From Oikopleura dioica (taxonomy: Eukaryota; Chordata; Appendicularia; Copelata; Oikopleuridae), in NCBI GenBank assembly GCA_907165135.1, contig OU015567.1, positions 12,591,001-12,655,000 on the forward strand: DNA of 64,000 nucleotides, read 5' to 3'. This document shows positions 23,626 through 35,000 of this stretch, in pieces; within the stretch, counting starts at the first letter, position 1; each line of letters starts with the position of its first letter. A program made the position numbers and the translations under genes. The notes under the pieces were generated by a model. It was not told where the DNA came from and did no database searches. It saw nothing but the letters and a program-made list of their open reading frames with translations.

Positions 23626-26600
23626 TTAGGTCTGTTGTAGTTGAATGGAAAGCTGCTCGATGTTTTTTCGCATCGCAACGTTTTTCGTCATTTCTTCCTC
23701 GAGCATTCGAAGAAGCTGAAATATTTAATAGATAGAAGACTCAAGGATTGGCTACCTTTTTATTGAGTGCTTTTAGTTGCCCTACGCTTTGTTCAGAAGG
23801 TGAGTTGGTCGAGTTTTCCGAGGCAAATTCGACGATTTTGTTCAAAAATATATCGGACAAACCAGCGGGTTGCTTTTGCTTTTCTGCGTCTGGGCGAGTT
23901 TGCCAAACTCGCGATCGTAATATTTCCTCGCTAAACATGAGCTCAATTTGGTTGAAGAGGGAGACTTTTACCGAGAAGCGAGCTCTTCTGACATCTGAAT
24001 TTGATTCTTTTCAAGGGCTCGAACTTGTTCTTCCAGTTGAAGATTCGTCTCCATCAGGCTTTTGTTTTTGTTCATCAAAGCATCTGCTTCATTACCGGTA
24101 AGGATCGTCACTCCTTCGAACTCAGTAGGAACGCTAAAAAGAATGTCTGAGAAAATGAATCATGGAAGAGAAGTGGGTACCTCCAAGATCCAATTGATGA
24201 AGTTTCATCTCTGTGCGGAGGAGCCAAGTTTGGAACAGAAAGTCGCTCTTGGACTGAAATTTGAGATGCATCAATATCTCGCAGCTTCTCTTGAAGCTTG
24301 TCTGCCCTGTTTTTCTCAGACTAAGAGGTCTATTTGACTTTGATTCAGAAATAATCCACCCTACCTTGACTTGTTTCTTGAGCTCTCTTACAGTAACAGC
24401 GGCCTTTCTCTCAACAATGCGTTGCTTTTCCACTTCTTCCTCGATATTCCCTTTCAGCTCGTCGATTGTCTTTGTAAACTGCGCCTCGAGCTCTTTCCAT
24501 TGATTCGCCGCCTCGATTTTCTCATTCACCTTATCTTCCTTGATTTTCTCCAGCTCGGCGATGTGAAGAGCGTTTTCGCTTTCCAATTGGGATCGCAAGT
24601 CGAGCACTTGTTGAGAAAGGCTTTGCCGAGAAGCTTCGATTTCTTCTTTTGACGATTTTTCTTCTTCGTAGATTCTGTCGAGGTACCGTTTTGCTTCTTT
24701 AGCGCTTTTTAGATCTCCCTCGAGCTAGAATGGATAAAGAAGAAGCTCCAACCCTTCAATATACCTTTTTAACCTCGCTCATCAATTCATCAATCCTCCT
24801 ATTTGCGTCCAAAATCCTCATCTCTCCCTGCTTCCGCTGCGCAATTTGCTCTTTCAAGTCTTTCTTGAGCTGGAGAATATTTTGATCAGCTTCTGATTTT
24901 TGACTTTTTAGCTTGCCCTCAGCCTCGGCAGATATTTTCTCCTTCACTTGAGTGAGCTCCTGGTTCAGTTCAAACTTCTCGGTTGCCATTTCATCCAAAA
25001 GCTTTTTACGCTTTTCAGCAGTGGCGGTTATTTCGAGCAGTTTTTTCTCAGCTTCACCCAAGGCTTTTTTCCTTGAAAAAATGAACTAAATAAATTGAAA
25101 GAATCTGAGAAATCGTTTTGTATTGATAAACAGAAATATTTTATGAAACGGACACAGCTGCATCTCAAATAAAGGCGAATAGTTATGATTTTCATTTAAT
25201 TTTGTTATCAAATGTGATCACATATTTTAAAATAGATGTCATTACGATCGTGATTTCAAATTATGAGTATAAAAGATGAGAATATCATTTATAAAGCAAC
25301 TTTAGAGGGAGCTAGAGAGTAATTGTTGTATGACCGCTTGAAGTAGATAGTTATCGTAAAATGTGTTGAGAAAGGTGATATGGTTAATTCGATAACATCT
25401 ATGTAGGATTTGCGGTACTTACTTTTTGATAAGATCTTCATTTTCTGCCCTCAATCGTTTCACAATGCCTTCTAAATCTTTGATGGCCTTCTGACTCGAT
25501 TTGACTTCATCTTCCAACTTTTCAACGTCCTCTGGTTTGATCGTCGGCTCTTCTGGTCCAGAAGGAGACAAGGGATGATTACCAGGAGTCGAAACTGTTT
25601 TATTAGAAGTTGTAAGTGATTCTAGAGTTTTGATTTGAGACTGAAGGGATGCGATCTCGTCGCGCAAGGCCATGTCATGTTGCTTGAAGTCGAATTCTTG
25701 TTGTTGAATCGCTTCGTTTTTGCGCTCCAACTCAACTTGGATCTTCAGCAGCTCATCCCGAGCTAGAATTCATCATGTGACCATAGTCGTGAATTATGAA
25801 AGAGCTTTGATAGCCTATCAATGTTAGGGCTTGAGTCTTCGATTTTAAGCAGAAAAAACGTCGAAAATCGAAAAATTCAAGAGCATCCACCAAGTTTATC
25901 CTTTCTGAGTCATTCTATTTGCCTACGCAGAGACAGAGGAATAGAGAAAGCTAAAAAATGTTGAAAACGCGAATTTGGAAGTCAGTAAAACTCGCCCAGC
26001 GCTGTAGACATGGCTGGAGAAACCAAATGGAAGAAAATATGGGAAAGTGATGAAAAAAGTTGAAGAAACGAAAGTCAGTTGATTTAAAAACCTCAATTTC
26101 GAGGTAAAAATTGAAAATTTGATCACTTGAAAAGCTAAAAACGCTTCACGAAGACGCGAAATGTATTTCATTCTTCGAAAAAAGGGACTTCCTCACAAAA
26201 GTTTGATGAAAAAGATCCAGCAAATGGAAGATCAAGGAGTATCAACCCGAAATTACAAATGGGACGGTTGGGATCCTTTGGAATTCGACGAAGCTTTCAT
26301 GCAGCAGAAGAAGATGCGAGAGAAAGCGGCGATTGAGGATGAAAGAGAAGCGAAGATGGCGGAAAAATTCATAACGCTGGAAAGAAGAGAGTTCGAAGAA
26401 GCAGAAAGGCGAAGAACAGAAGAAGATGCAGAGCCAGAAGCTTTTGTCTCGGAAAACGAAGAAGGGAGAGATCTAGACGTAGATTCGCAGATGGTTCTGT
26501 TAGGCAAAACAAGAGAAGAAATCGACGATTATTTTCAAAACGGACCCTGGCCAGACAAAACCTACTGGAGAAAAGGATTCAAGAACTTTTTATCCCTCAA

Positions 26601-28022
26601 CCGGAGATCGCGAAAAATGGTGATTGACAGAGTCGAGGAGGACGAAAAAGTGCAGCATAAACTGAAAGAGTTGAAGCAAGACTGGTATTTGAGGAAAAAC
26701 AAGCTCATTAAAATCGAAGGGGTGGAAAATATCGGCTGCGCATTGCATCTGGATTTTTTGGAGAGAGAAGCAAGGATTGAAAAACATGGGCTGAAGGTGG
26801 TTGATAGAACTGATGTGGGAAAACGATGCGTGCAGTACATTTTATTCAATCGATGGGAGGATCTTCGGAAGTTGAAATTGACGGAAATGCGAGGGAGCAC
26901 ACTGTACCAAGTGGGCAAGGATGTGATAAGAGAGTACTCGGATCACAAAGCGCCCCCTAAAGTTATTGCTTTCGGATCCCCACCGAATGAGCATAGACAG
27001 AAACTCCTCAGAGACTTGCGAAAGAATGATCCTCTCCGGTAAGAAAACCTTTTCATCGAATCTAATCATTTCTTTCTCTAGCCATATTCGACTAGTTCTC
27101 GAAGCAGGAATCGACAAGATGGAAAAAGGCGCAATTCTTCGAGCCGCCAGTCTGGCAGGAGTCAACTCGGCTTTCCAACTCGACTATCCTGGATTTATTT
27201 CTGACAATTTCAACTCCGAAACTATCCGTGGCTCCGCAGGACTAATTTACACTCTTCCTCTTCATCAGCGAGCCACGATGGCGAAAAATGACTACTCAAG
27301 TAACATCAAAGATAAGACAAATGTGTCGAAAAAGAAGGAAAATCATATTGACCCATTTCAACTCGCCGTTAATTCTAATCCAGACTATCAGCCAGCCGTT
27401 TTTCTTACCCAACCCGAAAGTAACGAAAACGACGAAGAACTCCAACAAATCGAAGCTGTCGATGTTCACGACGTCGATTGGACTTATCCTAACATCATGC
27501 TCGTTGCAGCGGACGAGTGGATTTCTGACGAAACAAAAAGGCTTTTGAAAGAATATGACACAACTTTCAGACTCGTTTCAACGACTCCCTCTAACCCTGT
27601 CTTTCAAAAAGCAAACATATCTCTCAATTCTAGCGTATCAAGGTAAGACCAATAATTGAAAAGTTTCCTAATGATTTCTAGCGCTTTATTCGAGGCAAGA
27701 CGCCAAATAGATGAAGAAAACGTACAAGAAGACCCTGAAGATTTTCTATCCGAAAACGATCCTATTCCAGAAAATGTTGAAAACTTGCAAATTAAGCTCG
27801 AATAAAAAAATCATCTCACAAACCTGACTGTCCAGGAAGAAAGGAAATCGCCTTGTTTTTCTTTGTCTCTAGCGACAATTTCTTTGTCAAATCTTCTTTT
27901 TCATTTTCAAGAGCTTGAATTTTCCTCTCTGCGTATTTCTTGTGGTCCGCTAGCTCACAGTTGGAGGTTCGAAGGTCTAACAGTTGTGTTTGAAGCCTCT
28001 GGACAAGCTCCGAGTTTTCCAT
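23626..28022 (-). CDS. GRIPAP1: GRIPAP1 (GRASP-1) homologue, endosomal coiled-coil protein
   Basis: Eight exons: 27824-28022, 25423-25762, 24765-25071, 24365-24724, 24181-24314, 23972-24133, 23756-23930 and 23626-23715; 588 aa. Almost the whole protein is coiled coil. Blocks that match vertebrate GRIPAP1 in order are: an N-terminal QLLDLRTSNCEL (vertebrate QLLELRTNNYQL), TAEKRKKLLDEMA (SAEKRKAMLDELA), RKAAVTVRELKKQ, RADKLQEKLRDI (RADKLQERLQDI), a DETSSIGS block and a C-terminal LLRMLEEEMTKN (LQNMLEEQLTKN). It is shorter than the roughly 840-residue vertebrate form. In vertebrates it is a Rab4 effector linking recycling endosomes to receptor trafficking. Intron 1 (2.06 kb, far longer than the others) contains a + strand gene. 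The ATG follows a GATTTAG acceptor by one base and the upstream stop is 62 bases away, typical of an operon cistron. Confidence 0.85.
26161..27805 (+). CDS. Divergent SpoU/TrmH-fold (MRM1-like) protein nested in the GRIPAP1 intron
   Basis: Exons 26161-27038, 27082-27642 and 27682-27805 give about 520 aa. The N-terminal third is highly charged (Glu/Arg-rich, helical). The middle contains LVLEAGIDKMEKGAILRAA, resembling motif 1 of SpoU RNA methyltransferases (MRM1: LDGIQDPRNFGAVLRSA). A late segment ANISLNSSVSRAL resembles motif 3 (LNVSVAAGILL). The glycine-rich GNE..G loop that binds S-adenosylmethionine is not evident; AADEWISDET stands near its place. It may thus be an inactive or strongly diverged rRNA methyltransferase, possibly mitochondrial. 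The start is the first ATG of the frame, and an upstream exon is not excluded. Its entire span lies on the opposite strand inside intron 1 of GRIPAP1. Confidence 0.55.
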
Positions 28023-28084
28023 TCTAAATCAGATAGTTCTAAATATCATTGAATAGGGATTATTTAATGAATGTAATGAGTTGA

Positions 28085-28714
28085 TCAGCTTTTTGAACTT
28101 GCGTCTCCAATAACTTTTTGTTCTTCTTCCGCTAGAAAAGATTTGAAAGTGGTTTAAAAAGGGATGAAAATCACCTTCTTTGATAAGTTTGGGGTCTTCT
28201 GTACCCTGCTTCAGAGCGAGTTTATGCTGTTCCTTCGCTAAATACAGGTTTAAAATAGAGCTTATTCCATCAAGGTTACCTTCTGCAAGCATTTCAGGAT
28301 CATCGGTTCCAAACAAAAATCTATTAGCCTCTCCCTCGTCCTCTGGAAGCAAAAGCGTTTCATACTCATTTGAATCATCTAATTGTCGCATCTACAGACA
28401 ACAAATTTAAATAATCAAAGCATCAAGAGATAACAAACCTCCATCATCGAATAGTTTTTAATGCCTTTCGGTTTCTGTCTGTAATCCAAAACAAACTTAG
28501 GAGCCGAATCGTCAGTAATCATTTTCTGATGCTCATCGTATTGAATTCTAGCTTTTTCGTAAATGGCCAGGCCAGAGTTTAGAGGGAGCTCGTAGCCAGC
28601 CTCCTTGTAAACGTCTTTAGCTGGGGACTTGAAATCGGACGGTCGACTTCTGTAAGTGTGATCGTGAGCTCTGTAGAGACGAGGATCAAACCAACCTTCG
28701 TCGGGAATGCTCAT
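28085..28714 (-). CDS. Small acidic/hydrophilic protein, unknown
   Basis: The first exon, 28439-28714, gives 92 residues opening MSIPDEGWFDPRLYRAHDHT. Three more small exons follow after GT-AG introns of about 45 bases, ending KVIGDASSKS at the TGA at 28085-28087; total about 155 aa. It is Glu/Asp/Lys-rich with no signal peptide or membrane segment, and several Tyr/Arg-rich stretches near the N-terminus. I do not recognise a family. It is immediately upstream of GRIPAP1 (62 bases from stop to ATG) and is probably co-transcribed with it. Confidence 0.6.
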
Positions 28715-29062
28715 TAGAGTGTGCCCTTCAGGTGCAACTAACGTTCGTTCGAGCTTGAGGAAAATATTTATTTGGATGGAAGCAAAGCGGAATGTCGCGA
28801 TATATAAGAATCATTTTAAAAGTTATCAATTTCAGGTATTATTCGACAGGCTTTCTTTCACATAGAAATAATGGGACGAGTATTTAGTATTATTATAGGA
28901 AAAAATATGATTATCATTTTATTAAACAACTGAAAATATGGAAAATGAATTAATGATAATCATAAATATACTCATCAACTATAGAGTGCCACCTAGGTCC
29001 CAGGATCGATCTTTATCAATCTCAGAAAATCACTTGGTAGCAGATGTGGCATCTCAGATGGC

Positions 29063-29650
29063 CTAAAAAGATACCTTGAAATAATAGCCACATTGACAAC
29101 ACATTGGTTCTCCATCATTTTCCTCGATATGGTGATACAAAACAAAGGGCATCTCCGGATCACATACGCAACTTGTCACGGCCTTTCCCGACTCTGAGTA
29201 GATAATGTGCGGATTTTCGGGGCTCAGGCCAACTCCATTTTCAATTGCATACTCCATGTAATCTTCCCACTCTTCTGGATACCTGTATCGATCGCCCATT
29301 TCATGAATAGCATCCCACATTTCTGACAAGTTGGCCAAATGCGTAGTCTGTGGTTTTGGCGCTACAGCAAGCTCTGGTGGTTCTGGATCCCGCTTGAACA
29401 TGCGTCTGATTCGACGGGGTCGGTGAAAAGTTGGACGAGTCACTTCGCCGTCCTCTGATTTCGCTCTGGCAGGCATCAGCTTGTTCAAGAAATGCTCGGC
29501 TTTTTCATTTCCCTTGTCGGCTTTTGAAACCATCGGATCAGGATAGGTTCCGTCATAGGATTCTTGGCCAGCGGGGGAGCTTCCTTTGCCAGATTTGAAA
29601 AAGGGGATTTTCAACCGCCTACTCGAGACATTTCCGATTCGACCGAGCAT
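29063..29650 (-). CDS. COX5B-like mitochondrial protein (cytochrome c oxidase subunit Vb family)
   Basis: A single exon of 195 codons. The N-terminus is basic without acids for about 20 residues (MLGRIGNVSSRRLKIPFFKS), fitting a mitochondrial presequence. The C-terminus has the zinc-site layout CVC ... CCQCGYYFKV, comparable with the CIC ... CPRCGAHYKL of vertebrate COX5B, preceded by an ENPHIIYSESGKAVTS stretch at the corresponding place. At 195 residues it is longer than vertebrate COX5B (about 129) because of an extended middle. The role inferred is a matrix-side structural subunit of complex IV. The stop of the RNFT-like gene lies 115 bases upstream, so the two may share a transcript. Confidence 0.65.
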   Translation of the reverse strand: MLGRIGNVSSRRLKIPFFKSGKGSSPAGQESYDGTYPDPMVSKADKGNEKAEHFLNKLMPARAKSEDGEVTRPTFHRPRRIRRMFKRDPEPPELAVAPKPQTTHLANLSEMWDAIHEMGDRYRYPEEWEDYMEYAIENGVGLSPENPHIIYSESGKAVTSCVCDPEMPFVLYHHIEENDGEPMCCQCGYYFKVSF

Positions 29651-29765
29651 CTTCTTTTATAGTGAAATAAGCTTTTGGTGATGGTTGATTTTATTGAATT
29701 GATTATCTACATGAATTTCAGTTGCAGGACGAATATAAAGATACAAATATAACAATAAATAAAAT

Positions 29766-31206
29766 TTAATACAGCGTTATCTTCATAGAAGTGTGCCCAT
29801 TGCCTCCAGGAATCGGGCACATAGTTATTCCCGTTTCCGGATCAACACCATACGTTGCCATCCAATGGTAGAAATCCTCTTCGAGATAGAACTGCTCATG
29901 GTGTCTCGTTTTCAGCCGTATTGCTTCGCCTGTTAGTGTCTTAATTTTAGATAGAAAAATGAAATCCACCGCAGCTTACTTTTTGAGAAAGATCACAAAA
30001 TGCATCCTGGACCTGTACTCTCTTGCCTAGTTCCGGCTGGTTCATTATGTATCGGACAGGTATTCGAATTCGGTAGACTGCAATGAAGACTTGATACAAT
30101 TTGAAGAGAACGAAGCCCGCGAATACTGAATATGTTACATTTATTTATCGCATAATTCATAGCATGATCTAAAACATCAACTTGTAGTAGTTTTTGTTCT
30201 ATTTTATTTGTTTTGAAAATTGATGGAAAAAATGCAGTATAAAATTGGTTTCATTTTCTATGAGGCAATCATTTGTAACACTACTTTTATACATAAATCG
30301 AACCATTTTATATTTTTGTTAAACCTTGCAGGACACCGGACAAACAAAAAATGTTCAACTGAACCATTTTATAAAATTGGTTCGAGTCACTTTCTCTGAG
30401 AGAAAATCTAGTTTACTCAATGTATCACGAAAATTTTACTTACCTAAGTAGCAAAAATACAGCGAAAAGAAAGCATCTTCCGTGTCCTTGAAAATGTACT
30501 GGGTAAGTTGCATTCCGGGAAAAATCGCTCTCATTGCCTGCGAAGCCAATTCAACAATTGAGAGCAGACAGCCTCTTCTGAAAAACGATACGACTTGTGG
30601 ACCGGACATGACGACGAGAGCTTTGACCCCGACGGTAGCTAGTTTGAAGATTCCATCCGAGTAGAGAATGCACCAGATTGCACCGAGTCCGTCTTTTGCG
30701 TCTTCGGTGATTGATTCAAAAGAAAAGACTTTTGCAAGCTCGACATCTTCCAAGGCGATATCAAGATAGGCAATAATTCCGGCGCAGATGAGGAATACTT
30801 TAATGCATTTGATTTTTGAATAGTGGCGTTTTAGTTGAATCAACCGGACGACCGTTGAGTTCAGTCGGAAAGCGGTGAGAAGGAGGCCTAAGATCAGGAG
30901 GCCATCTTGAATGTGCTTCGTAGAAAACTAAGAAATATAATTATTGCTCTTGAAGACTAGAATCGACAAGTCCCACCCGACACCCGATCGAAAACCGATG
31001 TTTCTGTCGGGTTTTTCGTTGGATTCTGCGATGATATGTTCGGAAGTTCCCAAATGTAACATTACCTTGAGCAAGAAAAGAAGAAAAAGTGGAATGCAGG
31101 AAAGAAGAAAGGGTTTAATCCCTGTAAAAGGGTCCATGTCGACATCTGGCAAGTCAATATCGACAGCTTCATCGACATCGAGTGACTCTGTATCGTCCGA
31201 TTTCAT
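29766..31206 (-). CDS. RNFT-like multi-pass membrane protein lacking a RING finger
   Basis: Exons 31066-31206, 30444-30927, 29980-30125 and 29766-29939; 314 aa. The N-terminal 20 residues are acidic. About five hydrophobic segments follow. The central block IWCILYSDGIFKLATVGVKALVV ... ELASQAMRAIFPGMQL matches the membrane domain of vertebrate RNFT1/2 (LWSVLVTDFVVKY ... ELSQLFRALVPIQLW) closely in order and spacing. Vertebrate members are ER ubiquitin ligases with a C-terminal C3HC4 RING. Here the C-terminus has one Cys and no RING pattern. The start used (31206) follows a TTTGCAG acceptor by three bases. The 317-base third intron holds a near-palindrome at about 30361-30383. Confidence 0.6.
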
Positions 31207-32014
31207 TTTCTGCAAATTAACAAGCCTATATTCGAGCGTTTTTCTATTTTGGTGAATTTTTCTGTGAATAGTTTTATTTGGCTATTTTTTAAGCAGCACA
31301 CAAGCAAGTTGGGAAAAGGAAACGTAAAATGGCAAAACAAGGACGGAGGATAAATAGTTAAAATAAGCATCGTGCAATTTGGTAACAACTCAGCAACTAA
31401 AAGAAAAACTGAAAAATAAAACTAAAAAGTATGGAAGTTGAATAGGAATTTTAAATAAAACGGAAGAGTATCGGTGATTTTTCGACTAGATAGGACATGA
31501 ATAGTAGAACAGAAGTTTTTTGTTAAATAAATTAAAAGTTTTAAGATTTTTTTCTTTGGGATTTTTTCGGAGACCAGCTCTTTCGTTTTTAGAATAGTGA
31601 AACGGTGGAAAAGTTGGTTTTGAACAATAGGTAGATAGAACGATAAACTTTTAAAAAGTGATTTTTACAGAATTGGTTTCTTTCTGTTATTTGGACTTGA
31701 GACGACTTTTGGAGCTTGAACTCGCCAGCTTCGATAGTGAATTGGGTGATTTGGAAGACTCGGCGAGTGCGAAGAGTGGCGAATTTTGGCGCATCGAGTT
31801 TCGAGGATTTGCGGACTCGTTTACTGCAGAATGAGCCAGGTGGATCTGTTACAGGGTCAAAAACTTTCCTTTACCAGTATCAACACTAACTGGTGTTGAT
31901 TTTTTTTACATTTATGATTTGACGAAGAATATTCTTCCTTGATTTCAAAAGAAAGATCAAAAATTGAACAAATGAACAGTGAGCATTTATTTGAAGAAGA
32001 AAGAGAAATTTATT

Positions 32015-35000
32015 CTACGAGATCTTTATAAACGATCCCTTTTTCTCGAGAGGTGGTTTGAATGGTTGACCCTGTGGCGGAATATTATCGGCTTTTGGTT
32101 GTCTCTTCGGGACGGGGTCCATAGAACGACGCTCGCGAGATTGGGTTCTTTCGTTGTTTGTCCTCCGTTTATCTGGAAAACCTGAACGGAGAATAAGTTG
32201 AAGAACGGGAGTTAATATCGCACCTTCGGAGGAAACCCTGCTCTTCAATCTAGGTGCGTCAACGCTACTAACAGACGTCTGGGACGATTTTTGAGCATGT
32301 CGGAGAACTTCCAGTTGCCGCTGATAAGCTTCTTTTTCGTTGTTCAGATCCTTTCGTTCTAAAAAAAATATTATATCTGTTGATAGAGGGAGATTCTACC
32401 TTCGTCAAGCTGTTCCCGCTGTTTTCGTATACGAGAATGCTCGTGATTGATATCGAGTTTTTCTTTCTCGAGTTTTTTCTGAAGCTCTTCGTATTTTTGT
32501 TTTTCTCTTTCGAGCTCTCTCAGGGCCTGGGCTTTTTTCGCCATCGACTTTTTATCTTCGGATTCGTCGACTCCCTCGCTTCATTAAAAGTTATTTCATG
32601 AAATAAGAAATGCAAGTTACCTCCTACGGAAGCTAGCTAAATGCTTGAATCTCTCAAGCTCCTGTTCTTTTAGCTCTTCTCTCTGTTTTGAGTCAACATA
32701 ACAGTCCATAAGACTAGCGTAGTTCGACTTGAAGTGAGCTTTGAATTTAGCCAAAGTTTCATCCTACAATTGTCATATGAAAGATTGATTTCCTGGCTAA
32801 TCTTACATCTCGAGGATGATTTTTGATGAAATCATGGACGAGTTTATTTTGATCTTCGATAAGTTTACCAAGATCGACTACTTTTCTGTTCTCATCGGAG
32901 TTGTCAAAGAGATAAGCCTCTGAAGGACACTCGATTTCACAAAGTTCTCTTTGTAATTTCCGGCGCGTTTCGAGTTTGTCGCGAAGAAGGGCGTCATTAT
33001 GATCGATTCTGCTGATGATATTCGCAGCTTTCTGAGACATTTGGCGATAGGCGGTCTCTTTTTTTGCTCTCTCTAAAGAAAATGGTTCTATCCAATGTTA
33101 CATAACGCAAACTTGAGCATGCATTTACGAGGAGCGCAAATTTAAAAATTTAATAGAAGTCCACTATCTTTTTGCTTTGTTACTTACGTTCTGGTGTGTA
33201 CTTTGGATGCAATCTTTGTGCCCTTTCTATACTCTCCTGAATTCGAGTAGCTTTTTCAGGAGACGAAGCGCGAATTTCCCATTCTGGGGAGAACCTCTTT
33301 TGGTCTTGACTATCTGATTGCTCGTATAGACAGAAGCTGAATTGATGATGGATTGTAAATATCAGCTTGAATTAAAAATCAAATCACCTGGACGGGTCTC
33401 TCGAGCGAACTTCCTTGGTATCGACAGAACGGAGGGTTAATACAGGCACTCCATTTACGAAAGTGGTGTAATTTCCCTTTCCAGTGAGAAACGTTATGAT
33501 ATCTTCCATTATTAACAAGCTCCCATCGGTAAGCTAAATTCGTGATGATTACAGCCACTTTGGGCAGGTAATACCTTATCTCTAATTTTGATTTGAACTT
33601 CAAACGCTTCCACGAGCTCTCGATCATATTGGGTTAGATTTTTCCTCTTGAATTTCTTCTCGCCGTGATAGGTAAATGAGCTTGGATCAATATTCGAGAC
33701 AATTTCGTTTAGTTCCATTTTTCTCTCGTATTTTTGAACGTCGCCGTCGACAGAGAAGATGATTTTTTGAATAAGGTCAAGTGCTTTTGTGAGGTTATGA
33801 TGTTCTTTTCTGAAGGTCAGAGGTAAATCAGAAGAAGAGAAAATGAAATAATGTTTTTGAGTGCGGACTCTTCCGTGATTTCATAAAGATGGAAACTTAC
33901 TTATCGACGGTGTTTTTGAGCATTTCTTTGATCATAATTGGGTATTTCGTGACTCTTTGGGTGGCTAGCTGTGTGATATCTGGGACTTCGTAGCGTTTGG
34001 CAAGAGGATGGTTCTGAAAAAGATGAAAACAGGGTTTATAGCTAACCTTTTTACGCACAATTGATTTATCTAACTGATGATTACCTTATATTTCTGTATG
34101 ACGGCAGCAAATTTCTTATTGTTTTTCAATTCAGTGTGGTAAAATTTGAGACTTTCTTTTTGATGCTTGCAGAGTTCGCCGTAAGCTTTTGCTTTTCTTT
34201 CTCCCCAGTCTGGAAGTGAGCAAGTAAGTTTCTCAGGGGATTACGAAAACAGGCGTACCTGAGTTCCAGAAGTCGTAAAGGACGTCACCTATGTTAGCAA
34301 CCTTTGGTGATTCAGACTGACGTTTCTGAATGACGGGTTTAGCTCTTTTTACACTGCGAAAGAAAATGACTTACAGACATGATTCTGATGAATTCATGAG
34401 AAATAGCGGATAGTTCTTTGAGCTGTGGGAAGAACTGGTTGCACTTATCCGGGGAGTAACCCAACTCTTTTCGCATCCCTCTTGTGTACATTTTTCGCAT
34501 CACGATCAACGCTTGGGAGTATTTTTTCTCGGTCTTGATGAACTCATAAATATTCTCCTGTCTTTTTCGCTCTTTCTCCGGGTTCGACGCATCTCCCAGC
34601 TCCGGTGAATGGCCCTGTTCAATGACGAACTTGCCCCAATTTTCTGGCTCTTCTCGTGCGATCAATTCCATGTCTTGTTCGAAGTCTGAGTTGCCGGATG
34701 ATTCGCAATCGCTTTCAATATTTTGCGCGTCTTTTAACGAGTCCCCTCGGATTAGTCCTCGATCATCGGCTGACGAGTTTGACTCGTGGCGCTCAAGAGA
34801 GGAGTACTTCTTATTCTCAGAGTCGGTGTCTGTATCTGACTGTATTGAAGGCATCTTTCTCGGGCTAGATCCCTTGCGACCACGTTTTTCTGTCCTTCCC
34901 GGAAACAAACTCAAGAAACTTTCTTTCGAAAAGCTCTTTTTCGTCCCCTTTGTAGAGACCAATTTCTGTGGCAGTTCATGCTTTCTTTCGTCCATTAATC

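Noticed and set aside
26253-26918. Antisense frames opposite the SpoU-like gene
   Set aside because: Shadows of the + strand exon, which shows coherent family motifs.
31879-31900. Hairpin ATCAACAC...GTGTTGAT after the RhoGEF
   Set aside because: Short stem without a known RNA motif; reported frequency of such hairpins by chance is not something I could compute, so I did not list it as a feature.
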